Assembly (NCBI RefSeq): GCF_037120705.1
Contig: NZ_JAWLJU010000002.1
Location: forward strand, 620,001-684,000
DNA from: Pseudoalteromonas sp. UG3-2
GTDB taxonomy: Bacteria; Pseudomonadota; Gammaproteobacteria; Enterobacterales; Alteromonadaceae
DNA: 64,000 nucleotides
Direction of reading: 5' to 3'
The notes beneath the pieces were generated by a model. It was given only the letters and a program-made list of their open reading frames with translations. It was not told where the DNA came from and made no database searches. Numbering within the stretch: the stretch's first letter is position 1; the number at the start of each line of letters is the position of its first letter. This document shows positions 16,949 to 26,678 of the stretch, piece by piece. Position numbers and translations under genes: made by a program.

Positions 16949-17644
16949 TTAGCTATTGCTCGACGGCAGTGCCAGTAAATCCAGCAAAGCTTGGTGTATT
17001 TTTAGCTTGGGTGTGCCTTCACTGTATGGCGCCGATGCCAACAATGGACAAGGTAAACGCTCGGTTAAACTAGCGACGTTCTCTTCGAACACCGCCATGT
17101 TCGGGTCAACTTGATTAGCAACCCAGCCAACCACCTTTAAACCTTGCTGTTCTATCGCAGCAGCGGTGAGTAAGGCGTGGTTCAAACACCCTAACTTCAT
17201 GCCCACCACTAGGATGACGGAGAGGTTTTGCTCTCGTACCCAGTCGTATAAATAGTCTTTATCATTAATAGGCAATGCCCAACCACCCGCTCCTTCGGTA
17301 AAAATATAGTCTGCCCCTAACCGCTGAATTTCCTCGTAGCCTTGATTAAGCCCAGCTAAAGTAATCGTTACTCCGGCTTGCTGCGCAGCAATGTGTGGTG
17401 CAATAGCAGGAGCAAAACAATAGGGGTTTATCTGCTCATATTTGCCATGAACCGTTGCCGCTTCCATAAGGCTAATAGCATCCACATTCACCAGCTGACC
17501 AAATGCTTCTTCAGCATCCGCTGCTATGGGTTTAAAGCCAATAGCACGACACTGATGTTTGGCTAACAGTTTTAACAGTAATGTGGTGATATAGGTTTTC
17601 CCAACTTCGGTGTCTGTGCCGGTGACAAAATAGCTCTGTTTCAT
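16949..17644 (-). CDS. bioD: Dethiobiotin synthase
   Basis: BioD closes the ureido ring of dethiobiotin from DAPA, CO2 and ATP. The 231-residue protein begins YFVTGTDTEVGKTYIT, with P-loop GTDTEVGKT (residues 8-16), and has EGAGGWALPI near residue 116, the second nucleotide/metal loop. It is the last gene of bioBFCD and overlaps bioC by 4 bases. Confidence 0.96.
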   Translation of the reverse strand: MKQSYFVTGTDTEVGKTYITTLLLKLLAKHQCRAIGFKPIAADAEEAFGQLVNVDAISLMEAATVHGKYEQINPYCFAPAIAPHIAAQQAGVTITLAGLNQGYEEIQRLGADYIFTEGAGGWALPINDKDYLYDWVREQNLSVILVVGMKLGCLNHALLTAAAIEQQGLKVVGWVANQVDPNMAVFEENVASLTERLPCPLLASAPYSEGTPKLKIHQALLDLLALPSSNS

Positions 17645-18405
17645 TTGCTTAACTCCAAAAAGCCAACTTCATAGCTGACATCAAACCCACTGTTTGAGCG
17701 TGGATAACTGGCCAATAACTTAGTGTATCCAGCCTTGCCTAATAAACCCTGGCGCTTATTATTGCCACGAACATCATTACCACCAATGTTTTTTACTGAC
17801 CGTACCGCAGCCAAAGCCGTCGGGTAACTGTCAACCAATGTCTGTTGCTGTTGCCAGTTAATGGTAAAACCGGCATTTTTTGCATCCGCTATCAACTCAT
17901 CTAAGGTTAAAAACTGATTGACGTGATGACACTGATCGACCCCTTGCCAGGCCGTTGCAATTTCATTTAGTGAACCACTTAAGACAGTACTAATTAGCAC
18001 TTTACCTTGCGTTCTTAACGCTTGATGCATTTGCTTAAGCAGTCCCTTACTCGAAGCCGACCACTGAATAGCAAAGTTACTAAAAATAAGATCCACGCTT
18101 TGGGACTGCAAAGGTAACTGATCCATATCGCAACAGACACTCGCTTGGCCACCTTGCTGCAGCATGGTTAAGCTAAGGTCTAAGCCGACATATTGACTAC
18201 AAAAAGGCGCCAAAGCACTGTGATTTTGATGTGGACCACAGCCTAAATCGACTAAACGTGGGTAGGCACGGAGGACCGCAGCACTGTTGTGCAAACGTGA
18301 TAAAAGTATCTCTGCCGCTCGCTTTTGTACCCGAGCACAGTTGGCGTAGTCACTTGCCGCTTTTGAAAAGCAGCGTGCGGTGTGGTTTGCGTGTAACATA
18401 CTCAA
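17641..18405 (-). CDS. bioC: Malonyl-ACP O-methyltransferase
   Basis: BioC methylates malonyl-ACP so that it can enter fatty acid synthesis as a pimelate primer. The 254-residue class I methyltransferase has the SAM motif VDLGCGPHQN near residue 51 and a conserved FSKAASDYANCARVQKRAAEIL start. It overlaps bioF and bioD by 4 bases each, so all are translationally coupled. No bioH or bioG is seen in the window; the esterase partner must be elsewhere. Confidence 0.94.
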   Translation of the reverse strand: MSMLHANHTARCFSKAASDYANCARVQKRAAEILLSRLHNSAAVLRAYPRLVDLGCGPHQNHSALAPFCSQYVGLDLSLTMLQQGGQASVCCDMDQLPLQSQSVDLIFSNFAIQWSASSKGLLKQMHQALRTQGKVLISTVLSGSLNEIATAWQGVDQCHHVNQFLTLDELIADAKNAGFTINWQQQQTLVDSYPTALAAVRSVKNIGGNDVRGNNKRQGLLGKAGYTKLLASYPRSNSGFDVSYEVGFLELSK

Positions 18406-19547
18406 GCAACCTCCTTAAGCGTTGCCACCAAGCCTGTTATATCGTCATGGTGATGCGCTGCGGTAATGGTTACTCTTAACCGTGCTGTGTTTTGTGGCAC
18501 GGTTGGCGGCCGGATCGCGCCGACCCAAAAGCCTCGCGCTTGCAATGCTTGTTGCGCCGTAATGACATTATCACTGCTGCCTAATATAATAGGCTGGATC
18601 GCGGTATCACTGGGGATCAGTGCCAACCCTGCACTTGTGGCGAGTGACTTAAATAAAGCAATGTTATCGTGTAGGCGCTGGCGTTGCTCATGTGCATCAG
18701 TCAGCTGCTCCAATTGTGCTAAGGCAATGGCACTCAGTACTGGCGACAGTGCTGTGGTATAAATAAACTCACGATTAAACTGCACCATGTAATTAATCAC
18801 AGCATCGCTGGCGAGGACTGCAGCTCCTTGACAGCCCATGGCCTTGCCAAAGGTAATAATTAAAATTTCTGGTTTATTGTCGAGCGCATAGGTTGAACCC
18901 AAACCGCTTTCACCTACAACACCAAAGCCGTGTGCATCATCGAGCATAAGCCAAGCTTGATGCTGCTGAGCTAATGCGACTATCTCCTGAAGTGGCGCAG
19001 TGTCGCCATCCATTGAAAACACCCCTTCGGTGACAATTAACTTATCACGGGCATTAGAGCGCTCTAATCGAGAACGCAGATGATTGACATCATTGTGATT
19101 AAAACGCTCCAGCTTAGCATTGGCCGCTAAACTGCCATCAATTAAACTGGCGTGGTTAAGCTTGTCTTGAAAAACAGCAGCGTTATTGCCTTTACCCAAG
19201 GGTGAAAATAAGGTTTTAATGACACTGCAGTTGGCGCTGAAACCACTACCAAACAGTAAGGCACTCTGATAGCCCAGCAATTGACATAAACGCGACTCTA
19301 GCTGGCGATGAATATCCAAATAACCGGTGACTAGAGCAGAACTACGACTACCACTTTGTAACTGTGATAACTGCGTAATATCAAGATTTTGTGCCAGCCC
19401 TAAGTAGTCATTGGAAGCAAAATTAATATAGTGGTTGCCAGCAACACTAAGGGTACGTGCAGAAGCAGAGTCCACTGCTTGGCGTTGCCGTAAAAGTCCC
19501 TCAACTTGCTGCTTGGCTAAAGCCTCATTGATGAATTCAAACGCCAT
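18402..19547 (-). CDS. bioF: 8-amino-7-oxononanoate synthase
   Basis: BioF is the PLP enzyme that joins pimeloyl-ACP and alanine. The 381-residue protein shows NYINFASNDYLGLA-type start (HYINFASNDYLGLA), the LMLDDAHGFGVVG cofactor aspartate/histidine segment, and the PLP-lysine in ITFGKAMGCQGA. It begins directly after bioB with no spacer and overlaps bioC by 4 bases. Confidence 0.96.
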   Translation of the reverse strand: MAFEFINEALAKQQVEGLLRQRQAVDSASARTLSVAGNHYINFASNDYLGLAQNLDITQLSQLQSGSRSSALVTGYLDIHRQLESRLCQLLGYQSALLFGSGFSANCSVIKTLFSPLGKGNNAAVFQDKLNHASLIDGSLAANAKLERFNHNDVNHLRSRLERSNARDKLIVTEGVFSMDGDTAPLQEIVALAQQHQAWLMLDDAHGFGVVGESGLGSTYALDNKPEILIITFGKAMGCQGAAVLASDAVINYMVQFNREFIYTTALSPVLSAIALAQLEQLTDAHEQRQRLHDNIALFKSLATSAGLALIPSDTAIQPIILGSSDNVITAQQALQARGFWVGAIRPPTVPQNTARLRVTITAAHHHDDITGLVATLKEVA

Positions 19548-20591
19548 CTAGTTCGCTTCGTAAAATAACTCGGATGTTGCTTTGTCGGCAATAGCGGAGC
19601 TGATTGATGCCTCATACGCTTCATCAGAGTAGTCATGACGAGTTTCTGGGTTCATGCCCAGTTTCTTGATTAAATTCATATCGGCATCGGCTTCAGGGTT
19701 TTCTGTGGTAAGCAGTTTGTCACCATAAAAAATTGAGTTAGCGCCAGCAAAGAAACACATTGACTGCATTTGCTCATTCATTGCTGTACGGCCTGCAGAT
19801 AAACGCACGTAACTATGAGGCATCATGATCCGCGCCACTGCAATGGTGCGAATAAATTCAAAATGATCTAAATCGTCAACGTCCTCAAGGGGGGTACCTT
19901 TTACTTTTACCAGCATATTGATTGGCACACTTTCAGGTTGTTTTGGCAAGTTTGCTAATTGAATAAGTAAGCCATAACGGTCTGAGGCTTGCTCACCCAT
20001 GCCGACGATCCCACCCGAGCACACTTTCATACCCGCGTCGCGGACATGATCCAGGGTATCAAGTCGGTCTTGATAAGTGCGCGTAGTGATGATTTGCTGG
20101 TAGTATTCCGGTGAGGTATCTAGGTTATGGTTGTAGTAATCAAGGCCAGCTTGGCGTAACTCATGAGCCTTGTCGTTGTCTAATTTACCTAAGGTCATGC
20201 AGGTTTCAAGGCCTAGCTCTTTCACCTCTTTCACCATTTTCGCAATATAAGGCATATCGCGGTCTTTCGGGTCTGACCAAGCCGCGCCCATACAAAAACG
20301 CGTCGCGCCCTTTTCTTTGGCAAGTTTAGCCTGCTTAACGACCTTCTCTACTTCCATTAAGCGCTCGCGCTCTAGGTCGGTTTTATAGTGACCTGACTGC
20401 GGACAGTATTTACAATCTTCTGGGCAGGCGCCGGTTTTAATTGAAAGCAATGTTGAAATTTGTACTTCATTGGGATTAAAGTGCTTGCGATGGATGCTCG
20501 CGGCGTGAAACAGTAAATCGTTAAACGGCATGGTAAACAAAGCTTTTACTTCGTCGTGGGTCCAATTGTGTCTAAGCGCGCCTAATTCCAT
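19548..20591 (-). CDS. bioB: Biotin synthase
   Basis: BioB is the radical SAM enzyme that inserts sulfur into dethiobiotin. The 347-residue protein has the CxxxCxxC motif in [12 protein letters not shown] for the 4Fe-4S cluster, plus GGIVGMGE and the [11 protein letters not shown] segment. The ATG at 20591 follows an AAAGAG ribosome site; the longer reading from 20630 adds an atypical basic tail. It is first in bioBFCD, divergent from bioA. Confidence 0.97.
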   Translation of the reverse strand: MELGALRHNWTHDEVKALFTMPFNDLLFHAASIHRKHFNPNEVQISTLLSIKTGACPEDCKYCPQSGHYKTDLERERLMEVEKVVKQAKLAKEKGATRFCMGAAWSDPKDRDMPYIAKMVKEVKELGLETCMTLGKLDNDKAHELRQAGLDYYNHNLDTSPEYYQQIITTRTYQDRLDTLDHVRDAGMKVCSGGIVGMGEQASDRYGLLIQLANLPKQPESVPINMLVKVKGTPLEDVDDLDHFEFIRTIAVARIMMPHSYVRLSAGRTAMNEQMQSMCFFAGANSIFYGDKLLTTENPEADADMNLIKKLGMNPETRHDYSDEAYEASISSAIADKATSELFYEAN

Positions 20592-20710
20592 AATTTTTCT
20601 CTTTCTAATAATGTCGTGCTGTAACCGCAAAACGCCGATGGCACAAGGCGGTACAAATTTCGACCAAACAATCTGACGGTGATTGGCTTAGTCTACTTCT
20701 TGCCTTAGTA

Positions 20711-20744
20711 TTGTCAACGTTGCACACACCACCTAGGTTTACAT
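20711..20744. promoter_or_regulatory. BirA operator between bioB and bioA
   Basis: TTGTCAACG (20711-20719), a 16-base spacer, then GGTTTACAT (20736-20744) matches the known BirA half-site pattern TTGTAAACC-N15/16-GGTTTACAA at 15 of 18 half-site positions. It lies in the bioB-bioA divergent region, abutting the bioA ATG, and should repress both operons when biotin is plentiful. Confidence 0.85.
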
Positions 20745-22034
20745 ATGAATAATAAACAACCAATAGATTTGGATTTTGACCGTCAGCATATCTGGCACCC
20801 CTATACATCGATGATTGACCCGTTACCAGTTTACCCCGTCAGTAGCACTCAAGGTAACCGCATTGAACTGGCTACAGGAGAGTCTTTGATTGATGGCATG
20901 GCGTCGTGGTGGAGTGCAGTCCATGGTTACGGCCATGAGAAATTGGTTGCAGCAGTCAAGGCACAAGCAGACACCATGAGCCATGTGATGTTTGGTGGCC
21001 TAACCCACCGCCCAGCGGTAGAGCTGTGTCGGTTATTAGTGGCTATGACACCGGCAAATTTAGATAAGGTTTTTCTTGCCGATGGCGGCTCTGTGAGTGT
21101 CGAAGTGGCAATCAAAATGGCCATTCAGTATTGGCTTAGTCAAGGAAAGCGCAATAAAAACAAAATTATGACTGCCAAAAAAGGCTACCATGGCGATACT
21201 TTTGCCGCCATGAGTGTGTGCGATCCGGTCAATTCCATGCACAGTATGTATCAAGGCTTTTTGCCTGAACAAGTGTTTGTTGATGCCCCGCAAAGCAATT
21301 TCTATGGCAGCCAATGTCAAGACGAACTGGTCGATTTAGAGCAGGCCTTTGCCGCGCACCACCACGAAGTGGCGGCATTTATTATAGAGCCCATTGTGCA
21401 AAACGCCGGTGGCATGAACTTTTATCATCCTGATTACCTCGCGGCAGTGCGTCGCCTCTGCGATCAATACAATGTATTGCTTATCGCGGACGAAATTGCT
21501 ACCGGCTTTGCTCGAACCGGCAAAATGTTTGCCTGTGAACATGCGGGCATTTCCCCAGACATCCTTTGCCTAGGCAAAGCATTAACCGGCGGCATGATGA
21601 CATTAGCTGCAACCCTGACCACCTCCGAGGTAGCCATTGGCATTAGCCAAGGTGAAGCCAAGGTATTAATGCATGGTCCAACTTTTATGGGGAATCCACT
21701 GGCCTGCGCAGCGGCGATTGCCAGCGTTGAATTGCTCCAGCAAGCTGCCACTCTTGACAACATTGCACGTATTGAAACGGCACTTGGCGCACTTGAGCGC
21801 TGCAGGCAACTCGAGGCTGTTAAAGACGTTCGTGTTCTTGGTGCTATCGGAGTAGTGGAATTACATGAGGCAGTGGATGTGGCAAAAATTCAAGCATTTT
21901 TTATCTCTAAAGGCGTATGGATCCGCCCCTTTGGCAAACTTATCTATGTTATGCCGCCTTACATCACCAGTAATGCTGACATTGAAACCTTAGCGGATGC
22001 GATTTTTTCAGCTATTGTACAACAGCAGTATTAA
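20745..22034 (+). CDS. bioA: Adenosylmethionine-8-amino-7-oxononanoate aminotransferase
   Basis: BioA transfers the amino group of SAM to KAPA, giving DAPA. The 429-residue class III aminotransferase starts DRQHIWHPYTSM, the BioA signature, and has GGSVSVEVAIKMA, KGYHGDT, DEIATGFARTG and the PLP lysine in LCLGKALTGG. The ATG directly follows the BirA site, so BirA binding would block both transcription and perhaps ribosome access. It is divergent from bioBFCD. Confidence 0.96.
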   Translation: MNNKQPIDLDFDRQHIWHPYTSMIDPLPVYPVSSTQGNRIELATGESLIDGMASWWSAVHGYGHEKLVAAVKAQADTMSHVMFGGLTHRPAVELCRLLVAMTPANLDKVFLADGGSVSVEVAIKMAIQYWLSQGKRNKNKIMTAKKGYHGDTFAAMSVCDPVNSMHSMYQGFLPEQVFVDAPQSNFYGSQCQDELVDLEQAFAAHHHEVAAFIIEPIVQNAGGMNFYHPDYLAAVRRLCDQYNVLLIADEIATGFARTGKMFACEHAGISPDILCLGKALTGGMMTLAATLTTSEVAIGISQGEAKVLMHGPTFMGNPLACAAAIASVELLQQAATLDNIARIETALGALERCRQLEAVKDVRVLGAIGVVELHEAVDVAKIQAFFISKGVWIRPFGKLIYVMPPYITSNADIETLADAIFSAIVQQQY

Positions 22035-22051
22035 GCACTCTAACTATTGTT

Positions 22052-22086
22052 TGCCACCGCACTGGATTTTTCCAGTTGCGGTGGCA
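22052..22086 (+). terminator. Hairpin downstream of bioA
   Basis: A long stem (TGCCACCGCA / TGCGGTGGCA with CTGGA/TCCAG continuing inside) lies 17 bases after bioA. There is no T-run after it, so it is a weak or rho-dependent terminator, or an mRNA stabiliser. Confidence 0.55.
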
Positions 22087-22226
22087 TAACTCTAAGCAAT
22101 TAGTGAATATTTTCGAATAAATTTGTCTTTTTTGCTACTTTTCGGCGCTTCGACCTGAATTGTCATATTCTACATGTTAGTATGGCGGCTTTTATTATTT
22201 GCAAGTGAGAAAGAGACATAATAGAT

Positions 22227-23564
22227 ATGCAGCAAACCGTCCAATTGCAGCCCGCTGAAGCTTATCAGCCACCTCGTTTCACAGTTTATCAGCACCGTCA
22301 AATCGATAAGATTGAACAACTTGATAAATTGCCTGAACACCTACGTTTTCAAATGAAGGTGGTCGCCAACGTTTTTCCATTTCGTGTAAATAATTTCGTA
22401 ATTGAAGAGTTGATTGATTGGGATAAAGTACCCAACGATCCTGTGTTTCAACTTACTTTCCCGCAACGCGGAATGCTAGATGATGAATCTTATGAGCAAA
22501 TGGCTGACTTACTTAGCCGTGATCATACTCCTGAAGAAGTATTCAATTTAGCCACAGAGATCCGTCAAAAGTTAAACCCACACCCTGCTGGGCAAATGGA
22601 AAAGAACGTTCCTGAATACGACGGTGAACGGGTTGACGGTATCCAGCATAAATACAAAGAAACGGTGTTATTCTTTCCATCACAGGGTCAGTATTGTCAC
22701 TCGTATTGTACTTTCTGCTTCCGTTGGGCACAGTTTGTTGGTAAAGCAACTCGCTTTAATAACAACGACGCTGAACTGCTGCACAACTACCTAGCAGAGC
22801 ACAAAGAAGTCACAGATTTACTGATGACCGGTGGCGACCCTATGGTGATGCGCACCGTAAAACTTAAGAATTACCTCGAAGCATTAAAAGAGCCGCGCTT
22901 TGACCATATTCGTACCATCCGTATCGGCACCAAATCGTTAACCTTCTGGCCATTCCGATATGTTACCGATCCCGATGCCCAAGAGTTATTGAAGCTACTG
23001 AAAGATCTTGTCGACGCTGGTAAGCACGTCTCTATTATGGCACACATTAACCACAAGCAAGAGCTGCGTACTGACGTCACACGTGAAGCCATTAAGCTCA
23101 TCCGCAAGACTGGCGCACAGATCCGCACTCAAGCTCCGCTACTGAATAACATTAATGTTGATTCTGATATGTGGGCAGAAATGTGGAAAGAGCAAACTCA
23201 ACTTGGCATGATCCCTTACTACATGTTTATTGAACGTGATACGGGTGCTAAGCGTTATTTTGAAATACCACTGCATAAAACCTGGGAAATTTTCCGCGAA
23301 GCCTATAAACAGGTCTCTGGCGTAAGCCGCACCGTGCGAGGGCCATCGATGAGCGCAGGGCCAGGTAAAGTCGAAGTCTCTGGCGTCAGCGAGATTGCCG
23401 GTGAGAAGGTGTTTGTACTACGCTTTATTCAAGCCAGAAACCCAGATTGGGTGCAGCGTCCTTTCTTTGCTAAGTTTGATGAAAACGCCCACTGGTTAGA
23501 TGATTTAAAACCCGCCTTTGGTGAAGAAAAGTTCTTCTGGCAGGATGAATACGAAGCCATGTAA
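22227..23564 (+). CDS. KamA-family radical SAM protein
   Basis: A 445-residue radical SAM enzyme of the lysine 2,3-aminomutase family. The cluster motif CHSYCTFC places C157, C161 and C164; GGDP follows in LLMTGGDPMVM. The protein is about 100 residues longer than EpmB, which modifies elongation factor P, and it has C-terminal material after the barrel including a SRTVRGPSMSAGPGKVEV segment. No epmA or efp gene is next to it. The substrate could be a free amino acid; I cannot decide between an aminomutase and another radical reaction. It is monocistronic with a strong terminator. Confidence 0.85.
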   Translation: MQQTVQLQPAEAYQPPRFTVYQHRQIDKIEQLDKLPEHLRFQMKVVANVFPFRVNNFVIEELIDWDKVPNDPVFQLTFPQRGMLDDESYEQMADLLSRDHTPEEVFNLATEIRQKLNPHPAGQMEKNVPEYDGERVDGIQHKYKETVLFFPSQGQYCHSYCTFCFRWAQFVGKATRFNNNDAELLHNYLAEHKEVTDLLMTGGDPMVMRTVKLKNYLEALKEPRFDHIRTIRIGTKSLTFWPFRYVTDPDAQELLKLLKDLVDAGKHVSIMAHINHKQELRTDVTREAIKLIRKTGAQIRTQAPLLNNINVDSDMWAEMWKEQTQLGMIPYYMFIERDTGAKRYFEIPLHKTWEIFREAYKQVSGVSRTVRGPSMSAGPGKVEVSGVSEIAGEKVFVLRFIQARNPDWVQRPFFAKFDENAHWLDDLKPAFGEEKFFWQDEYEAM

Positions 23565-23597
23565 TGGCAACCACGGCGTAAAGTTCACAATAATAAA

Positions 23598-23627
23598 GGG
23601 GGATCTGGATATCAGATCCCCCTTTTT
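23598..23627 (+). terminator. Terminator of KamA-family gene
   Basis: A 10-bp perfect stem (GGGGGATCTG / CAGATCCCCC, loop of 5) is followed by TTTTT. Confidence 0.92.
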
Positions 23628-23678
23628 GTATCAGCAAGTCAGCGCGGTTATGCCCTATTTCGCCTTACTATCTAGTAT

Positions 23679-24113
23679 TTACCACTCAAATAGGTGCGCC
23701 ATTTTAGAAATGGTTTTTAACCCCACTCGGTGGCTATTTCTTTTCGCATACAGGTGCTGTAACGACTTGTCTTTAATCTCGCCAACAATCACCTCTTTTA
23801 CTTGATACCCCATGGCCGCAGCCGCAGCCGAATACGCCACAAACTCCCATTTTTTAATATTGGTATTATCGACAATCACCAAAGGGATCCCTTCTGCTAG
23901 GGCGTTAATAAAGCGAGCCAGGTTGAGGTTGTGGTATTCTGGTAAGCGGGTTTTATCAAAACGATATTCACCATTATGGCTGGTAAAAAAATCATCGGTG
24001 GAGCAAATAAAATACTGAGTTTCGTCCCCAGCCACTAAGTCATCGGCTAAGGTTTGGGCGTAGTGTGACTTCCCTGAGCCGGGTAAGCCTCGCAAAATAA
24101 AAACTTGTTTCAT
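23679..24113 (-). CDS. P-loop kinase-like ATP-binding protein
   Basis: A 144-residue P-loop protein with Walker A GLPGSGKS (residues 9-16) right at the N-terminus, then a CSTDDFF segment and LVIVDNTNIKKWE, a pattern seen in small polynucleotide-kinase/zeta-toxin-like ATPases. I use the ATG at 24113, since the glycine loop is normally within the first 20 residues. It stands alone between convergent KamA and divergent asnS. Substrate unknown; no antitoxin-like gene is adjacent, which argues against a toxin. Confidence 0.75.
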   Translation of the reverse strand: MKQVFILRGLPGSGKSHYAQTLADDLVAGDETQYFICSTDDFFTSHNGEYRFDKTRLPEYHNLNLARFINALAEGIPLVIVDNTNIKKWEFVAYSAAAAAMGYQVKEVIVGEIKDKSLQHLYAKRNSHRVGLKTISKMAHLFEW

Positions 24114-24350
24114 TGAATTTTGGTCACCACTCTCTATGTAAACTGTGCAAATTTTATAAACTGACAAAGATAATGCCACAGATTAGAAAATTAATCATGG
24201 CCTTAGCGGTCATTGCGGCCAGAAATAGCATGAGTTTTTTCCATTTCAGTGTTTTTTTATTGGCGCATCGCAGGTAATATACGGTTTACATGACAATAAG
24301 ACACACAGTCTTTTATTTTAAGATAATAAATAAATTCATTTGGAGTAAAG

Positions 24351-25748
24351 ATGAGCCACACAGCGATAACGGAGCTACTAGCAGGCACCGTTGCGGTTGA
24401 TAGCCAGGTTACAATCAAAGGCTGGATCCGTACACGACGTGATTCTAAAGCAGGCATTTCATTTCTAGCCGTCCATGACGGTTCTTGTTTTGACCCAATT
24501 CAAGCCGTAGTCCCTAATTCGCTGAATAATTATGACGAAGTGACTCGTCTAACTGCTGGGTGTTCAGTGGCCGTGACTGGTGTTTTGGTGCCATCACAAG
24601 GTAAAGGTCAGTCATTTGAAATTCAAGCCAATCGCGTGGAAGTGCTTGGCTGGGTAGAAAACCCAGACTCTTACCCTATGGCGGCGAAACGTCACAGCAT
24701 TGAATACCTTCGCGAGCACGCGCATTTGCGCCCTCGTACCAACGTCATTGGTGCCGTTACGCGTGTTCGTAACTGTCTTTCACAAGCAATCCACCGCTTC
24801 TTCCATGAAAATGGTTACCAATGGATCAGCACCCCAATCATTACAGCCAGTGACTGCGAGGGCGCAGGTGAAATGTTTCGGGTTTCAACCTTAGACATGA
24901 ACAATCTGCCGCGCACTGACAAAGGTGACATCGATTACAGTGAAGACTTTTTTGGTAAAGAAGCCTTCTTAACGGTATCAGGTCAGCTCAATGGCGAAAC
25001 TTACGCCAGCGCACTATCAAAAATTTATACCTTTGGCCCTACTTTCCGTGCTGAAAACTCCAATACCTCTCGCCACCTTGCCGAGTTTTGGATGGTTGAG
25101 CCGGAAGTGGCATTTGCTGATTTAGATGATATTGCCGCCCTTGCTGAGAACATGCTGAAATATGTGTTCAAAGCGGTCCTTGACGAGCGTCGTGACGACA
25201 TGGAGTTTTTTGCACAACGCATTGAAAAAGACGCCATCAACCGCTTAGAGGCTTTCATCGAAAAAGATTTCGCGCAAGTGGATTACACCGACGCCATTAC
25301 CATTTTAGAAAACTGCGGCAAAAAGTTCGAGTTCCCTGTTGCATGGGGCGTGGACTTACAGTCTGAACACGAGCGTTATTTAGCCGAAGAGCATTTTAAT
25401 GCACCTGTGGTTATTAAGAACTACCCTCGCGACATTAAAGCATTTTATATGCGCCAAAATGAAGATGGTAAAACCGTTGCAGCAATGGACGTAGTAGCAC
25501 CAGGTATTGGTGAAATCATCGGTGGCTCACAACGTGAAGAACGCCTTGATGTGCTTGATACACGTTTAGAAGAAATGGGCTTAAACAAAGAAGATTACAG
25601 CTGGTATCGTGATCTGCGTCGCTACGGCACAGTACCACACTCTGGTTTTGGCTTAGGCTTTGAACGCTTAGTTGCCTATGTAACCGGCATGGGTAACGTA
25701 CGTGACGTGATCGCGTTCCCACGTACAAAAGGCAGTGCTACCTACTAA
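24351..25748 (+). CDS. asnS: Asparaginyl-tRNA synthetase
   Basis: This class IIb synthetase charges tRNA-Asn. The 465-residue protein has an N-terminal OB-fold ([21 protein letters not shown]), motif 2 region [26 protein letters not shown], and motif 3 [15 protein letters not shown] near the C-terminus. Length matches E. coli AsnS. A GGAG ribosome site precedes the ATG and a terminator follows. Confidence 0.98.
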   Translation: MSHTAITELLAGTVAVDSQVTIKGWIRTRRDSKAGISFLAVHDGSCFDPIQAVVPNSLNNYDEVTRLTAGCSVAVTGVLVPSQGKGQSFEIQANRVEVLGWVENPDSYPMAAKRHSIEYLREHAHLRPRTNVIGAVTRVRNCLSQAIHRFFHENGYQWISTPIITASDCEGAGEMFRVSTLDMNNLPRTDKGDIDYSEDFFGKEAFLTVSGQLNGETYASALSKIYTFGPTFRAENSNTSRHLAEFWMVEPEVAFADLDDIAALAENMLKYVFKAVLDERRDDMEFFAQRIEKDAINRLEAFIEKDFAQVDYTDAITILENCGKKFEFPVAWGVDLQSEHERYLAEEHFNAPVVIKNYPRDIKAFYMRQNEDGKTVAAMDVVAPGIGEIIGGSQREERLDVLDTRLEEMGLNKEDYSWYRDLRRYGTVPHSGFGLGFERLVAYVTGMGNVRDVIAFPRTKGSATY

Positions 25749-25768
25749 ACTGGCAATATACGACTTTT

Positions 25769-25794
25769 AAAGCTCCCAATTGGGGGCTTTTTTT
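25769..25794 (+). terminator. Terminator of asnS
   Basis: The stem AAAGC-T-CCC / GGG-G-GCTTT with an AATT loop is followed by a run of T residues. Confidence 0.88.
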
Positions 25795-25801
25795 ATGGCT
25801 G

Positions 25802-25828
25802 ATACCACTTACTTAAGCGAATTGGTAT
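25802..25828. repeat. Relic end of the dispersed repeat
   Basis: Read on the minus strand this 27-bp stretch is ATACCAATTCGCTTAAGTAA then GTGGTAT, nearly identical to the left end of the elements at 16516 and 58819. The interior is missing and the short piece is itself roughly palindromic. It directly follows the asnS terminator. Confidence 0.65.
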
Positions 25829-25883
25829 TAAGAGGCTATGGCAAATGTCGGGGGAATAAGTCAGGGATAGAGGTGAAATGGCG

Positions 25884-25911
25884 TAGGATGAGTCGCTAAG
25901 GACTCATCCTA
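25884..25911. terminator. Hairpin downstream of fklB
   Basis: An 11-bp perfect stem (TAGGATGAGTC / GACTCATCCTA, loop of 6) lies 10 bases after the fklB stop codon. There is no T-run, so termination is uncertain. Confidence 0.5.
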
Positions 25912-25921
25912 AGATAGACGA

Positions 25922-26536
25922 TTAAAGTACGTCTAATAGCTCAACATCAAATACCAGTGTTGAGAAAGGTGCAATTGCTGCACCAGCGCCGCGCTCACCG
26001 TAAGCCAGTTCATGCGGTACATATAAACGCCATTTTGAACCTGCAGTCATCATCTGCAATGCTTCAGTCCAGCCTTTGATTACGCCATTTACTGGGAATT
26101 CTGCTGGCTGGCCGCGCTCATAAGAGCTGTCGAACGTAGTGCCATTGATAAGAGTACCGTGATAATGAACACGTACTTTTGAATCTTCAGCTGGTTTGTC
26201 ACCATCACCTGTTTCAACAACTTCGTATTGTAAACCAGACTCAGTAACAGTTACTTCTGCACGCTTAGCATTTTCTTCTAGGAACGCTAAACCTTCAGCA
26301 GCCAAAACTTTTGCTTCTTCTTCGCGACGAGCTTGAATTTCAGCGTTAATTTTTTCAAATGCAGCTTGGATCTCAGGGATTTCAACGCGGAAGCTTTCGC
26401 CAGCGTAAGCATCTTTCATGCCTTCGAATACTGAGTTTAGGTTAAGGCCTTCAAAAGGGTTGGCTTTTAGCTGTTCACCCATTTGTAAACCAATGCCGTA
26501 ACTTGCTTTCTCTGCGTCTGTGTTGAATTGAGACAT
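25922..26536 (-). CDS. fklB: FKBP-type peptidyl-prolyl isomerase
   Basis: A 204-residue isomerase of the FKBP22/FklB type that speeds proline isomerisation in folding proteins. The N-terminal half is a helical dimerisation domain (MSQFNTDAEKASYGIGLQMG start), the C-terminal half an FKBP domain with VRVHYHGTLINGTTFDSSY and IPFSTLVFDVEL-like end (APFSTLVFDVELLDV). There is no signal peptide, so it is cytosolic, which separates it from FkpA. It has a good ribosome site and its own transcript. Confidence 0.92.
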   Translation of the reverse strand: MSQFNTDAEKASYGIGLQMGEQLKANPFEGLNLNSVFEGMKDAYAGESFRVEIPEIQAAFEKINAEIQARREEEAKVLAAEGLAFLEENAKRAEVTVTESGLQYEVVETGDGDKPAEDSKVRVHYHGTLINGTTFDSSYERGQPAEFPVNGVIKGWTEALQMMTAGSKWRLYVPHELAYGERGAGAAIAPFSTLVFDVELLDVL

Positions 26537-26678
26537 ACTCTTTCCATATTTTTGCTTAAAGATGAAGTTGCGATTATATCACAAGCAGTGGCTGCAAGAT
26601 ACCGTGGTTGCTGGTTTATCGAGCAGCGGAGTAATACAGGAAAGAACTTAAATGATAATTCGCTTGGCAAAGGTAAAA

